The notes under the pieces are model-generated. The model was given only the letters and a program-made list of their open reading frames with translations, ran no database searches and was not told where the DNA came from. The translations under genes and the position numbers were made by a program. Positions 54,752 through 63,468 of a stretch of 64,000 nucleotides of DNA are shown piece by piece (the first letter of the stretch is position 1; each line of letters opens with the position of its first letter). Source of the DNA: Lewinellaceae bacterium (lineage in GTDB: Bacteria; Bacteroidota; Bacteroidia; Chitinophagales; Saprospiraceae); contig JACJXX010000002.1 in NCBI GenBank assembly GCA_020636435.1, forward strand, positions 3,162,001-3,226,000, written 5' to 3'.

Positions 54752-55494
54752 ATGCGGAAAAAGTTCAACGATACGGGTTTATGCATTCCGGAAAAGCACT
54801 TTATGGCGGATACTTCCGCCAAGCTCTCGCAAATCATCGAACTCGTTGAAGAAGGCGCCTATTTTACGATCAACCGCCCGCGGCAATATGGGAAGACGAC
54901 GAGCATACATAGTTTGTTTTTGGCGTTGAATAACGGTTATCCATACCTTGTCAGCAAGCTCAGCAAGTTTGTAGATGAAGATATTTTGCCTCAAAAAGAA
55001 GTACAACAATGGGATAAAGCCGATACGGAAGCGGCCTTCAAAAGGATCACTTATGGCGGGTATACCACGACGCTATTTGACAGCATGACCAAATACCTGG
55101 AAGACGACTCCGACTTGTTTGATATGGTTTTCGATCTTGCCATCAACGGCGCTTCTTATGATTTCAACATCAACGCACCGGTAGTAAATACAGCGGCCAT
55201 TTACGGCATCATCCGGGATGATCATGGCATGTGCCGCATCCACAACCGGGTTTTCGAACAGCGCCTCTACGGCTATTTCCTGGCCAAACAAGCTACGGAA
55301 AATATGTTGTGGAGCTGAAGCGGTGGCGGGGCGAGTCCTACCATCAAAAAGGCCTCCAACAATTGAGCAATTACCTGGATACCTATTCGCTTCAGAAGGG
55401 TTTCCTGCTCATTTTCGATTTCCGAAAACAGAAAGAATATAAAACGGAAAAGATTTCTTTTGAAAACAAAGAAATCTTCGCGGTTTGGGTGTAA
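54752..55494 (+). pseudogene. AAA-ATPase / PD-(D/E)XK nuclease-like gene, deleted and frameshifted
   Basis: The first frame (54752-55318) begins with the family start FNDTGLCIPEKHFMADTS and Walker A-like FTINRPRQYGKTT, then jumps to sequence typical of the protein centre, so a large piece of the ATPase module is missing. From about 55270 the matching continuation lies in a second frame: YGKYVVELKRWRGESYHQKG with the nuclease ELKRW, then LLIFDFRKQKEYK. Intact members of this DUF1703-type family are about 500-570 residues. A typical Bacteroidota accessory gene, now broken. Confidence 0.8.
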
Positions 55495-55527
55495 AGGGGA
55501 ATACTAAAGGCTGATTCAGCATAGTTT

Positions 55528-56031
55528 ATGGAAATAGTAATCATCGCCGCCAAATCCGACAACAATGTCATCGGAGTCGACGGAGGCCTGCCCTGGCATC
55601 TGCCCGCCGACCTGACCTTTTTTAACCAACAGATTGAAGGCTGTTATTTATTGAGCGGGCGCAAATCCTTTGAATCGGATCAGGGCAAAGAAATCTTTCA
55701 GGGCAAACCCTTTGTGATCGTTACCCGGCAACAGGATTACTGCCTGGAGAAAGGGAAAGTGGCCCATTCCCTGGAAGAAGGCATATCGATGGCCGAAGCG
55801 GATGGAGCTAAACGGCTTTGCATACTGGGAGGAGGGGAAATCTACCGGCAGGCGATGCCGGTGGCTGACAGGCTCATCATTACGGAAGTACACACCCAGG
55901 TGGAAAACGGAGATGCTTTCTTTCCGGAAATCAGCCCCCGGCGCTGGAAAGAATACCGGAGTGAAAGCCATAAGAAGGACGAGCGCAATCCATACGACTT
56001 CTCTTTTGTCTTTTACGCCAGCATTGCTTAG
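55528..56031 (+). CDS. folA: Dihydrofolate reductase
   Basis: The 167-residue NADPH-dependent enzyme converts dihydrofolate to tetrahydrofolate. Seen are the N-terminal IIAAKSDNNVIGVDGGLPWHLPADL (Trp and Asp of the active site), GRKSFES and the NADP-binding LGGGEIYRQAMP, with the end HKKDERNPYDFSFVFY. The usual G-R-x-T phosphate motif reads GRKSF, a mild change. It has a single-gene layout; the DUF5777 gene converges on it 3 bp after the stop. Confidence 0.94.
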   Translation: MEIVIIAAKSDNNVIGVDGGLPWHLPADLTFFNQQIEGCYLLSGRKSFESDQGKEIFQGKPFVIVTRQQDYCLEKGKVAHSLEEGISMAEADGAKRLCILGGGEIYRQAMPVADRLIITEVHTQVENGDAFFPEISPRRWKEYRSESHKKDERNPYDFSFVFYASIA

Positions 56032-56034
56032 CCT

Positions 56035-56925
56035 TTATTCTTCAATATTCGGCCTGACGACGGTGAACACCCTGGAAACGTTGAACCCGAAGTGGATGCC
56101 CCCATCCAGCCAGTTCTCATTGGTTTCCGTCACGAAGCCTTTTTCGATCATGGAGGTGGAATTGGTGAAATGGAGCTGGAAAACGTGGCCGCCCGTTTCA
56201 ATATCAAAGCCGAGAGAAAAGGAGTTTCGGAAACCAGGAGCCAACTGATCGGGCAGCACGTAAATGTATTCGGCGTTGAGCGTTATCCGTTTAGAGAGCT
56301 TGATGCGCCCCGCCGCGCCCAGGGCCAGCACGTCATTGCGCTCGGCGGAAGTTTCGACCAGGTTGCGGTGGACAAGAGTGGGCGACAGCTGAAGGGTTAA
56401 CCCTTCGCTGAACTTGCGGCCCAGCATCATCTGAAAAGTATAGAACAACCTGGAGCTGAAATAATTCTCCCTGTCCGGGTTCTGCCACTTTAGCGTCTGC
56501 ACGGCGGTGCTGGCCAGCAAGGAAGCAGTGACCGGCATGGTGCGTTTGCCGGCGCTTTGCCGCAAAAACTTGTACTTAACAAAGCCATCATAAGTTTTCT
56601 GGAAGCTGCTTCGCCCCAAACCAACAGTGATTCGGTCTGTAATGCCAAAATCTGCTCCGATCCGAATGGAAGCGTTATCCAACCCAAAGAGTTCATAAGC
56701 CCCCCCGTTCAGGGTGCCGAACCGGTGGGATATTTTGACATCGAGCACGCCGGCTGCTGTGCTTTCCAGAGAATGCAAATTGACCACCCGGTTGGTTTTG
56801 AAACTTGCCGTGACGTACTCGGTGGTTTCTTCTTCTTCTCCCAGCAGGGAAAGCAGATCATCCTCCTGAGCTTTAAGGCTTACTGCAATCAGGGCCAGCC
56901 AGAGGAGCAGTACTATTCTATTCAT
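56035..56925 (-). CDS. DUF5777-family outer-membrane beta-barrel protein
   Basis: A 296-residue protein: signal peptide LLLWLALIAVSLKAQ, a short acidic segment (LLSLLGEEEE), then alternating amphipathic strands. Marker phrases are SFKTNRVVNLHS, LDVKISHRFG, FGLDNASIRIGADFGI and HFTNSTSM, typical of DUF5777 in Bacteroidota. It is encoded last in a run of five same-strand genes with two cytochrome c-like lipoproteins, an OB-fold protein and YceI, although a terminator precedes it. A role in respiration-linked transport is only suggested by the context. Confidence 0.85.
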   Translation of the reverse strand: MNRIVLLLWLALIAVSLKAQEDDLLSLLGEEEETTEYVTASFKTNRVVNLHSLESTAAGVLDVKISHRFGTLNGGAYELFGLDNASIRIGADFGITDRITVGLGRSSFQKTYDGFVKYKFLRQSAGKRTMPVTASLLASTAVQTLKWQNPDRENYFSSRLFYTFQMMLGRKFSEGLTLQLSPTLVHRNLVETSAERNDVLALGAAGRIKLSKRITLNAEYIYVLPDQLAPGFRNSFSLGFDIETGGHVFQLHFTNSTSMIEKGFVTETNENWLDGGIHFGFNVSRVFTVVRPNIEE

Positions 56926-56957
56926 TTGTCTGTTTGTTTGTTTTAGAAAAAGGCTTT

Positions 56958-56984
56958 GGCCCTCCCGGCAAGGCTGGGAGGGCC
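56958..56984 (-). terminator. Terminator between YceI and DUF5777 genes
   Basis: GGCCCTCCC and GGGAGGGCC form a perfect 9 bp stem with a 9-base loop, followed on the minus strand by AAAGCCTTTTTC. It sits 8 bp after the YceI stop and may attenuate read-through into the DUF5777 gene. Confidence 0.75.
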
Positions 56985-56992
56985 GGGCCTCA

Positions 56993-57556
56993 TCAGGAGC
57001 CTTTTTTCAATTCCTGCAAAGCTGCTTCAATATCGATGCGGACTTCCTTGGCGATGTTATCGCGGACCACAGCCGGGATTTCGATCTTATAATCGGCCAC
57101 TTCCACGGTAAAGCTGGAGGCCGCCGTGATATTTCCATCTTTTACGATGAATTTGCCCGGCGCTTCAATTTCATTGGTAACCCCATGGATGGTCATGCTG
57201 CCCTTCACCTTGACGGGGTATTCTCCGTCTTTTCCCAGGTCCACTTTATCCATATTGACAACATCTCCCTTAAAGACCGCTTTAGGGTATTTGCTGCTCT
57301 CCATATAATTCTCGTTGAAGTGCTCCTGCATCAAGGCCTTTTCAAACTGAAAAGCCTTGATCAGCACGGCAAACTCTATCTTGCCGGCCTCGGCATCCAC
57401 CACGGCGGTGGCCTTGCTGTTGTGCGCTTCGATTTTTTCCACCGGCGCTTCGGAGAAGAAGGAAACCTTTCCCTCGCGGGTAAAGTATTTCTGAGCATTC
57501 AGGGTAGCGCCCATCAGAAGGGCCGCTAAAACGAAAAACATTGCTTTTTTCTGCAT
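56993..57556 (-). CDS. YceI-family lipid-binding protein
   Basis: A 187-residue secreted protein with signal MFFVLAALLMGATLNAQ and a lipocalin-like YceI fold: KVSFFSEAPVEKIEAHNSK, FQFEKALMQEHFNENYMES, YPKAVFKGDV, GSMTIHGVTNEI. YceI proteins bind isoprenoid or other hydrophobic chains in the periplasm and often lie next to cytochromes, as here. It is followed by a terminator, with the DUF5777 gene downstream. Confidence 0.93.
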   Translation of the reverse strand: MQKKAMFFVLAALLMGATLNAQKYFTREGKVSFFSEAPVEKIEAHNSKATAVVDAEAGKIEFAVLIKAFQFEKALMQEHFNENYMESSKYPKAVFKGDVVNMDKVDLGKDGEYPVKVKGSMTIHGVTNEIEAPGKFIVKDGNITAASSFTVEVADYKIEIPAVVRDNIAKEVRIDIEAALQELKKGS

Positions 57557-57693
57557 GATTGATTTAAGTTTTAAAATTCAAATTGGCAAATAAGGGATTA
57601 GATAGGGTGGTTGTATTACGCTATTGGAAATCGAGCTTTCAATAAGACACCATCCATGATCCGGTACAACAATATAGCCATATAACAATTCAA

Positions 57694-58104
57694 CTATGCC
57701 ACCACGCAGCGCACCAGCACAACATCCATGAGCATACCGGTACAGACGCCTTTAAAAGTGATTTGTTCACCCGGTTCAAAATTCGTTTTTGCGTGTTTCG
57801 TAAGATCATCCATTTGGCAAACGACGCCGAACATTTCACTCCCGCTTTCCAGGGTGACGCTGATGTTGCCTTTGTCATCCGTGCTCACCTCTTTGACCGT
57901 ACCGGAGACTTTTATGATCTTGTCCAGGTATTTTTCATTTGCTTCAGCTTCGTTGGTTTCGAAAGCCGTGAAAAGCTCAGAAGCTTCCAGCGCCACATCA
58001 ACCTTGGCTTTGTCCATATTTTGATGTGGTTTATTGTACATAAAGTAACCTACTCCCAGCCCCAGCAGGGCCAATAGCAGGCCAATGCCTAATAGTCTTT
58101 TCAT
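57694..58104 (-). CDS. OB-fold (tRNA_anti-like) membrane-anchored protein
   Basis: A 136-residue protein with an N-terminal membrane segment (GIGLLLALLGLGVGYFMY). It then has the OB-fold of tRNA_anti-like proteins: ALEASELFTAFETNEAEAN, YLDKIIKVSGTVKEV, SVTLESGSEMFGVVCQM, EQITFKGVCTGMLMDVVLV. These small envelope proteins in Bacteroidota are of unknown role and often neighbour cytochrome or YceI genes. The spacing to neighbours (43-137 bp) allows co-transcription. Confidence 0.85.
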   Translation of the reverse strand: MKRLLGIGLLLALLGLGVGYFMYNKPHQNMDKAKVDVALEASELFTAFETNEAEANEKYLDKIIKVSGTVKEVSTDDKGNISVTLESGSEMFGVVCQMDDLTKHAKTNFEPGEQITFKGVCTGMLMDVVLVRCVVA

Positions 58105-58147
58105 GACAGCCTGATTTTAAACGGTTTCAGAATATCTTTTGAATCTG

Positions 58148-58513
58148 TTAGTTGTTGGGTGCCCCGTCGAGGACCCATGCCTCTATTTTGAGGATATCGC
58201 AGTCGGGCAATTGGGGCGCGCCCTGAGGCATGGAAGAAAAGCCGGGTTGGTGTTTAATGGCCCCCAGAAACCGCCCGTTGTCTACATACGTTTTGAGGTT
58301 GCTGTAGCCTTCCAGCGTTATGCCGGCCGTATTCACAGCCGCACTGTGGCAAACCAGGCAGTTGTTGGAAAGTATGGGCTGGACCATGCCCGAATAGGTG
58401 GCGCTTTGGGTATCGCAGTCAATTTCAGGGTAAATCTCCTCCTCGACATCGTAGTAACATCCGGAGATTCCAAGCACCACTGCCAGAGCAGATGCGAAGA
58501 CAATTTTTTTCAT
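58148..58513 (-). CDS. Small cytochrome c-like lipoprotein
   Basis: A 121-residue lipoprotein (signal VFASALAVVLGISGC). The mature part has one haem-binding motif NNCLVCHS (CxxCH), an upstream YSGMVQPILSN as in cytochrome c PSCyt1-type domains, and a downstream methionine (FSSMPQGAP) that could be the axial ligand, then a characteristic CDILKIEAWVLDGAPNN ending. It is very similar in ending to the next protein, suggesting duplication. A likely periplasmic electron carrier. Confidence 0.85.
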   Translation of the reverse strand: MKKIVFASALAVVLGISGCYYDVEEEIYPEIDCDTQSATYSGMVQPILSNNCLVCHSAAVNTAGITLEGYSNLKTYVDNGRFLGAIKHQPGFSSMPQGAPQLPDCDILKIEAWVLDGAPNN

Positions 58514-58557
58514 AAGTCTGTAGGTATGCGTTTTTAGCTAAACTAAAATTCAGCCTT

Positions 58558-59334
58558 TTAGTTGTTCGGCGCGCCTGCGTCTATCCAGGCTTTGATCTTG
58601 TCCAGGTCGCAGCCGGGCAGTGGAGAACTGGCCCCGAAAGGCATCGGCACATAACCTGTTTGCCAGGAAACTGCCCCGTACAACCTCCCGCTGTTTGCTT
58701 TGGCAGCCACGTCACTGTAAGTTTCCAGCACAAAGCCCCCAACCGGGTTGGCCCCCCGGTGGCACCCCAGGCAATTGTTTTCAATAATAGGCCTGATGTC
58801 CGCTGAATAACTCACGTTATCCGTATTGCAGCCGCCGGCTCCCGGGTCGCAGGTTTCATTTTTTGCCCCCTGGAGTATCCATGATGCAATGACGTTGACC
58901 TGCTCTGAAGTCAGCCTGGCGTTTGGAGGTTGGGGCATGCGTTTGTCGGGGTCGGTTTCTACGATAACTTCATAGACCTCGCTGTCATTAAGGTTAAAAG
59001 GTTCAATTTTGCCGGTTGCCATGATTGACTCATAAGACTCCAGGATCACCCCTTTCTGAGCCGTGTTGGCATCGTGGCAACCGCTCTTGGCGCAATTCGA
59101 GCGCAGGATCGGCAGCACATCCAGTTCAAAGTAGACGACATCAGGGTCGCAGGGGGTGCCGGCAGCCGTTGTATCCGTAGGGTTGTTCCCGGTAGTGTCG
59201 GTGGGATTATTGTTGCCGGTGGTATCAACAGGGTTGTTGTCTCCCTCAATGGTTATGGGTTCGTGCTGGCAGGAAAAAAGGCTCAGCGCCAGCCCCAACC
59301 CAAAAGTCATCAACGGCAAACAATACTTTTTCAT
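58558..59334 (-). CDS. Two-domain cytochrome c-like lipoprotein
   Basis: A 258-residue lipoprotein (start MKKYCLPLMTFGLG; signal ends LSLFSC). An Asn/Thr-Asp-rich linker precedes two haem domains. The first has the unusual spacing NCAKSGCHD (C-x4-CH) with a later MPQPP, and the second NNCLGCHRG (C-x2-CH) with PMPFGA. Both end with a W-I/L-x-x-GA motif shared with the neighbouring small cytochrome. It is probably outer-membrane or periplasmic; the function is unknown. It is first of the five-gene run. Confidence 0.85.
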   Translation of the reverse strand: MKKYCLPLMTFGLGLALSLFSCQHEPITIEGDNNPVDTTGNNNPTDTTGNNPTDTTAAGTPCDPDVVYFELDVLPILRSNCAKSGCHDANTAQKGVILESYESIMATGKIEPFNLNDSEVYEVIVETDPDKRMPQPPNARLTSEQVNVIASWILQGAKNETCDPGAGGCNTDNVSYSADIRPIIENNCLGCHRGANPVGGFVLETYSDVAAKANSGRLYGAVSWQTGYVPMPFGASSPLPGCDLDKIKAWIDAGAPNN

Positions 59335-59569
59335 GTCCATAAGGTTTACGATTCGTTTATTGGAACAAAAGTAAAGGCTAACCCGCGAACAAACAATCTT
59401 GACTTACTGAACGGGAATTTTATCCTGCTGAATGGGCATTTTATTGAGCGCCTGCCCAAAAGCAGCATTATGTCATAGGCCAGCAGTGACTTTTGTCCTT
59501 GTTTTTTGAATGCATTAGGGATAAACTTCTCTCCGCCAAATGATATTGCCAACCATAAGCTCTGTACCA

Positions 59570-61888
59570 ATGAAACCAGACAAAAAAATGGAAGCCCTCA
59601 ACAAGGCGGCGCTCCAATACCACGAGAGAGACCGCCGGGGCAAGATCGAAGTCGTCTCTTCCAAGCCTTGTATCACACAAAACGACCTTTCCCTGGCCTA
59701 CACTCCCGGAGTGGCCGAGCCCTGCCGCGCCATACAGGCCGACCCGGCCAAAGCCCGCCTCTACACCGCCAAAGGCAACCTGGTTGCCGTCATATCGAAC
59801 GGCACGGCGGTGCTAGGCCTGGGCAATATCGGCGCTTTAGCCGGCAAGCCGGTCATGGAAGGCAAGGGGGTGCTCTTCAAGCGCTTTGCCGACATCGACG
59901 TTTTCGACATCGAGCTGGATACCGAAGACCCCGAAGAGGTCATCAAAACGGTGCAGTACCTGGCGCCTACTTTCGGAGGGATCAACCTCGAAGACATCAA
60001 GGCGCCGGAGTGCTTTCGCATCGAAGAAGAACTGAAAAAACGGCTCGATATCCCCGTCTTCCACGACGATCAGCACGGCACCGCCATTATTTCCGGCGCC
60101 GCTCTGATCAATGCCCTGGAATTAGCGGAAAAGGATATCGATAAGGCAAAGGCCGTGTTCTCCGGAGCCGGGGCGGCGGGGATCGCCTGCGCCAACTTTT
60201 ACATACGGCTCGGCATGCGGCCGGAAAACATCTTGATGACAGACAGCAAAGGCGTATTGTGGAAAGGAAGAGGAGATGAGGGAAGCAACCCTTATAAAGA
60301 CAAATTTTTCAGAGAAACGGAGGCCCGCAGCCTGGCCGATGCCGTTCGCGGAGCCGATATTTTCTGTGGGGTTTCGGTTGGGGGCATACTGACTAAAGAA
60401 ATGGCTGCTGCCATGGCGCCCCAGCCCATCATTTTCGCTATGGCCAACCCCAACCCGGAGATCACCTATCCGGACGCCCTGGAAGCCTGCCCCGGCGCTA
60501 TTGTGGCCACCGGGCGCAGCGATTACCCCAACCAGGTGAACAACGTGCTGGGATTCCCCTTCATCTTCCGGGGAGCGCTCGATGTAGAAGCCATGGCCAT
60601 CAACGAAGAAATGAAACTGGCCGCCGCTTATTCCCTGGCGCGTCTGGCTAAGGAAGAGGTTCCCGAGGCTGTGAAACGCGCTTATGGCGACGCCAACCTG
60701 AAATTTGGCCCGGATTACATCATCCCCAAGCCTTTTGACTCCCGTGTGCTGGTGGCTACCGCTTCTGCAGTGGCGGAAGCCGCTATCCGCACAGGAGTCG
60801 CCCGAAACCCGATCGACATCGAAAAATACCGGGAACAACTGCGCGACAAGGTCGACTGGTCGCGGGATGTCATGCGCAAGATTTATATTCAGGCCCGCAA
60901 GGAACCCAAACGGATCGTTTTCCCGGAAGGCAACCACCCCAAGATCATCTGGGCCGCCAGCGAAGTCGTCCGGGAAGGCATCGCCCATCCTATCCTGCTG
61001 GCCAAGAGCAAGGAGGAAGTCCTGGCCTTGTTCGAAGAATTGAATCACGACCCGGAAGGGGTAGAGATCATTGAACCTAAACGGTGGCCCTATCGCCAGC
61101 AGTACATCGACGCCCTTTATGCTCAGGCCCAACGTTCCGGGTTTACCTTATCCCGGGCGAGCCTCGCCCTGCGCGATTATTTCTACTTTGGCGCCATGAT
61201 GGTGCACCAGGGGCATGCCGACGGCATGGTGGCCGGCGTAGGCGTCAGTTATCCTGAGGTGCTCACGCCTGCCATCCAGGTGATTGGGCCCCGGGAAGGC
61301 GGCAGGCTGATCGCCGGCTTGTATATGCTGGAACACAACCACCGTTTGTACTTCTTTGCCGATTGTACAGTCAACGTCAACCCGACAGCAGAAGACCTGG
61401 CGGAGATCGCGCTCATGGCAGCCGACCAGCTGGAGCGCCTTCAACTGGAGCCCAGCATTGCCATGCTTTCCTTTTCCAATTTCGGCTCCGTCCTCGTCCC
61501 GGAATCTGAAAAAGTAGCCAGGGCAGTGGAACTGGCGCGAAGGCAACGGCCGTCGCTCATGATCGACGGGCCCATGCAGGCTGATGTAGCCCTCGACCTG
61601 GATTTCCTCAAAGAGAACTTTCCCTTCGCCAACCTAAACAAACGGCCAAACCTGCTGGTATTTCCCAACCTCGACGCCGGCAACACCAGCCTCAAGCTGG
61701 TCCGCAAGCTGATTAAGGCACACTACATCGGCCCGATTCTAATTGGTTTGAAAAAACCTATACACCTGCTGGCACGGGGCGTAGAGGTCAATATGATCGC
61801 CAACATGACGGCCATCGCCAGCGTGGATGCCCAGCAGGTAGAGGAACGTATGAAAAAAGAGCTGCTGCAAACCGCGAATGGACTGTAA
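59570..61888 (+). CDS. maeB: NADP-dependent malic enzyme with phosphotransacetylase-like domain
   Basis: A 772-residue MaeB: oxidative decarboxylation of malate to pyruvate with NADPH production. The start MKPDKKMEALNKAALQYHE fits family homologues; an ATG 10 codons upstream is less likely. The malic domain (about 15-160) has SLAYTPGVAEPC and VFHDDQHGTA, followed by the NAD(P) domain with FSGAGAAG. The C-terminal phosphate acetyl/butyryltransferase-like domain (about 435-772) contains RIVFPEGNHPKI and MLSFSNFGS. The latter is usually regulatory in MaeB. The length is normal. An isolated gene with a hairpin downstream. Confidence 0.95.
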   Translation: MKPDKKMEALNKAALQYHERDRRGKIEVVSSKPCITQNDLSLAYTPGVAEPCRAIQADPAKARLYTAKGNLVAVISNGTAVLGLGNIGALAGKPVMEGKGVLFKRFADIDVFDIELDTEDPEEVIKTVQYLAPTFGGINLEDIKAPECFRIEEELKKRLDIPVFHDDQHGTAIISGAALINALELAEKDIDKAKAVFSGAGAAGIACANFYIRLGMRPENILMTDSKGVLWKGRGDEGSNPYKDKFFRETEARSLADAVRGADIFCGVSVGGILTKEMAAAMAPQPIIFAMANPNPEITYPDALEACPGAIVATGRSDYPNQVNNVLGFPFIFRGALDVEAMAINEEMKLAAAYSLARLAKEEVPEAVKRAYGDANLKFGPDYIIPKPFDSRVLVATASAVAEAAIRTGVARNPIDIEKYREQLRDKVDWSRDVMRKIYIQARKEPKRIVFPEGNHPKIIWAASEVVREGIAHPILLAKSKEEVLALFEELNHDPEGVEIIEPKRWPYRQQYIDALYAQAQRSGFTLSRASLALRDYFYFGAMMVHQGHADGMVAGVGVSYPEVLTPAIQVIGPREGGRLIAGLYMLEHNHRLYFFADCTVNVNPTAEDLAEIALMAADQLERLQLEPSIAMLSFSNFGSVLVPESEKVARAVELARRQRPSLMIDGPMQADVALDLDFLKENFPFANLNKRPNLLVFPNLDAGNTSLKLVRKLIKAHYIGPILIGLKKPIHLLARGVEVNMIANMTAIASVDAQQVEERMKKELLQTANGL

Positions 61889-61916
61889 TTACGTGAAAGG
61901 CTGTATCTGCAATAGC

Positions 61917-61944
61917 GAAGGCCGGGAATAGCTTCCCGGCCTTC
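61917..61944. terminator. Perfect hairpin after maeB
   Basis: GAAGGCCGGGAA pairs with TTCCCGGCCTTC around a TAGC loop. There is no U-run on either side, so a terminator role is likely but not certain. It serves the convergent maeB and CusB-like genes. Confidence 0.6.
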
Positions 61945-62041
61945 AAAGAAAACGCTTACCTACTTAAAGCGTATCTAACCTATGAAATTGTGCATCTTCA
62001 GGCTTGCCAGAATTTGTATTGGCCAGCAGCGCCCCCCTTGT

Positions 62042-63343
62042 TCAATCTGTCTTCCCGGCCAGCGATTGCCCGGGCACTTCCTGATCTCCCAGGTTCCTGT
62101 TCATCATGCTTTTCTTTCCGGAGAGCTGGGCCTCGGCATCCAGAACCAAAGCACCGCTTACCACGACCTCCTCTCCTGGCTTTAGCCCTTCCAGCACCAG
62201 ATAGTGTTCACCTACAGGGTTGTCAGCCAGCACAACCTCCCGGCAGCGAAAGGCAGGAACATCATACCCCGGGTCGCGCACATAAACAACGGAGCGCTCT
62301 CCGGTCCATAAAACCGCTGTCCTGGGCGCCGCAACCGGCGCATTTTCATTATGTGATGGTTCTAAATGACCGGCAAGGCGGGCCTTTACAAGCATATCCG
62401 GCTTTAGCAGGCCTTCCCGGTTGTCTACCACTAATCGTACTTCTACCGTCCTGGTATGGGGATCAACTACCGGGCCAATAAAATCCACTTTCGACCGAAA
62501 AAGCCGGCCGGGATGGGCTGTGGTTGTAAATTCTACCGAACTGCCTTCTCTGATCCAGGGCAGGTCGCTTTCATAAGCTTCCAGGACAACCCATACGCGG
62601 GCAAGATCGGCCAGCTTGTACAAAACAGTGGGTTGCCCCATGTGGGCATTGGCAAGGGCCGCTCCCTCGCTGACATGCTTCTCCAAAACCGTTCCGCTAA
62701 AATCGGCATAGATATCCACCGGTTGACGGTAATCCGCTTTTAAGTCAAAATGACGAAGCACAGACACATCCAGTTTCCAACTGGCCAGGTTGTTGCGGGC
62801 AGCGCGAAGGATAGATTCCGAGCTTTGATTGTAGGCAAAAGCCTCGACCACTGATATAAGGTCCTTTGAATAGACCGAAGCAATAGCCTGGCCCTTCTGG
62901 ATGTGCATACCAGTTTTATTGACGTAGAGCTTTTCAATCCGCCCCGGCAGATAAGACAACTGCTCATATACCTGGCTTTCATCCGGCACAACCCTGCCGT
63001 TCAGCATCAACTTTTTTCCGGTTTCCCCAGGAGGGCCTACCTTCTGGGTGCGCACATTTGCCAGGAGTAATTCCCCCTTAGCAAGGCTTACTAAATCGGA
63101 GTTTTGATGCGGAAGGAGGCGGGTTTCTACTAGATGCATGCCACAGGCAGGGCATATCCCAGGCTGCCGTAGCCGCACCTGATTGTGCATGGCGCAAGTA
63201 AAAACCTGCTCCGCCCCTTCCGCGCTACAGTTGGTAAAACTGACTAAAGGGGAATCTTCTTCGGGAGTGCCGGAGCTGAAAAAACGCGCCCCCAGCATCA
63301 TTCCGAAAAGAGTAGCAACTACCGGTACCAAAACGCTTTTCAT
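62042..63343 (-). CDS. CusB-like RND efflux periplasmic adaptor with heavy-metal-binding domain
   Basis: A 433-residue membrane-fusion protein. An N-terminal membrane anchor (VLVPVVATLFGMMLG) is followed by a heavy-metal-binding domain with FTCAMHNQVRLRQPGICPACGMHL, in which Cys, Met and His can bind copper or silver. The HlyD/CusB body has LPGRIEKLYVNKTGMHIQKGQ, PVDIYADFSGTVLEKHVSEG, LADLARVWVVLEAYE and VDPHTRTVEVRLVV. Such adaptors link an inner RND pump to an outer channel; the pump gene is not in the window. Copper/silver is the likely substrate (inference). Confidence 0.93.
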   Translation of the reverse strand: MKSVLVPVVATLFGMMLGARFFSSGTPEEDSPLVSFTNCSAEGAEQVFTCAMHNQVRLRQPGICPACGMHLVETRLLPHQNSDLVSLAKGELLLANVRTQKVGPPGETGKKLMLNGRVVPDESQVYEQLSYLPGRIEKLYVNKTGMHIQKGQAIASVYSKDLISVVEAFAYNQSSESILRAARNNLASWKLDVSVLRHFDLKADYRQPVDIYADFSGTVLEKHVSEGAALANAHMGQPTVLYKLADLARVWVVLEAYESDLPWIREGSSVEFTTTAHPGRLFRSKVDFIGPVVDPHTRTVEVRLVVDNREGLLKPDMLVKARLAGHLEPSHNENAPVAAPRTAVLWTGERSVVYVRDPGYDVPAFRCREVVLADNPVGEHYLVLEGLKPGEEVVVSGALVLDAEAQLSGKKSMMNRNLGDQEVPGQSLAGKTD

Positions 63344-63468
63344 AAGGCCAACTGTAGTTTTATTCTGTTATAAAATTATCCCTTCTCCCAGCAGGATCAT
63401 AGCAATACCTGCTCAATGGGAAGAAATAAGGGCTGAACTGGCACCCCTTCTCAAATTGGTGGTTCGTA

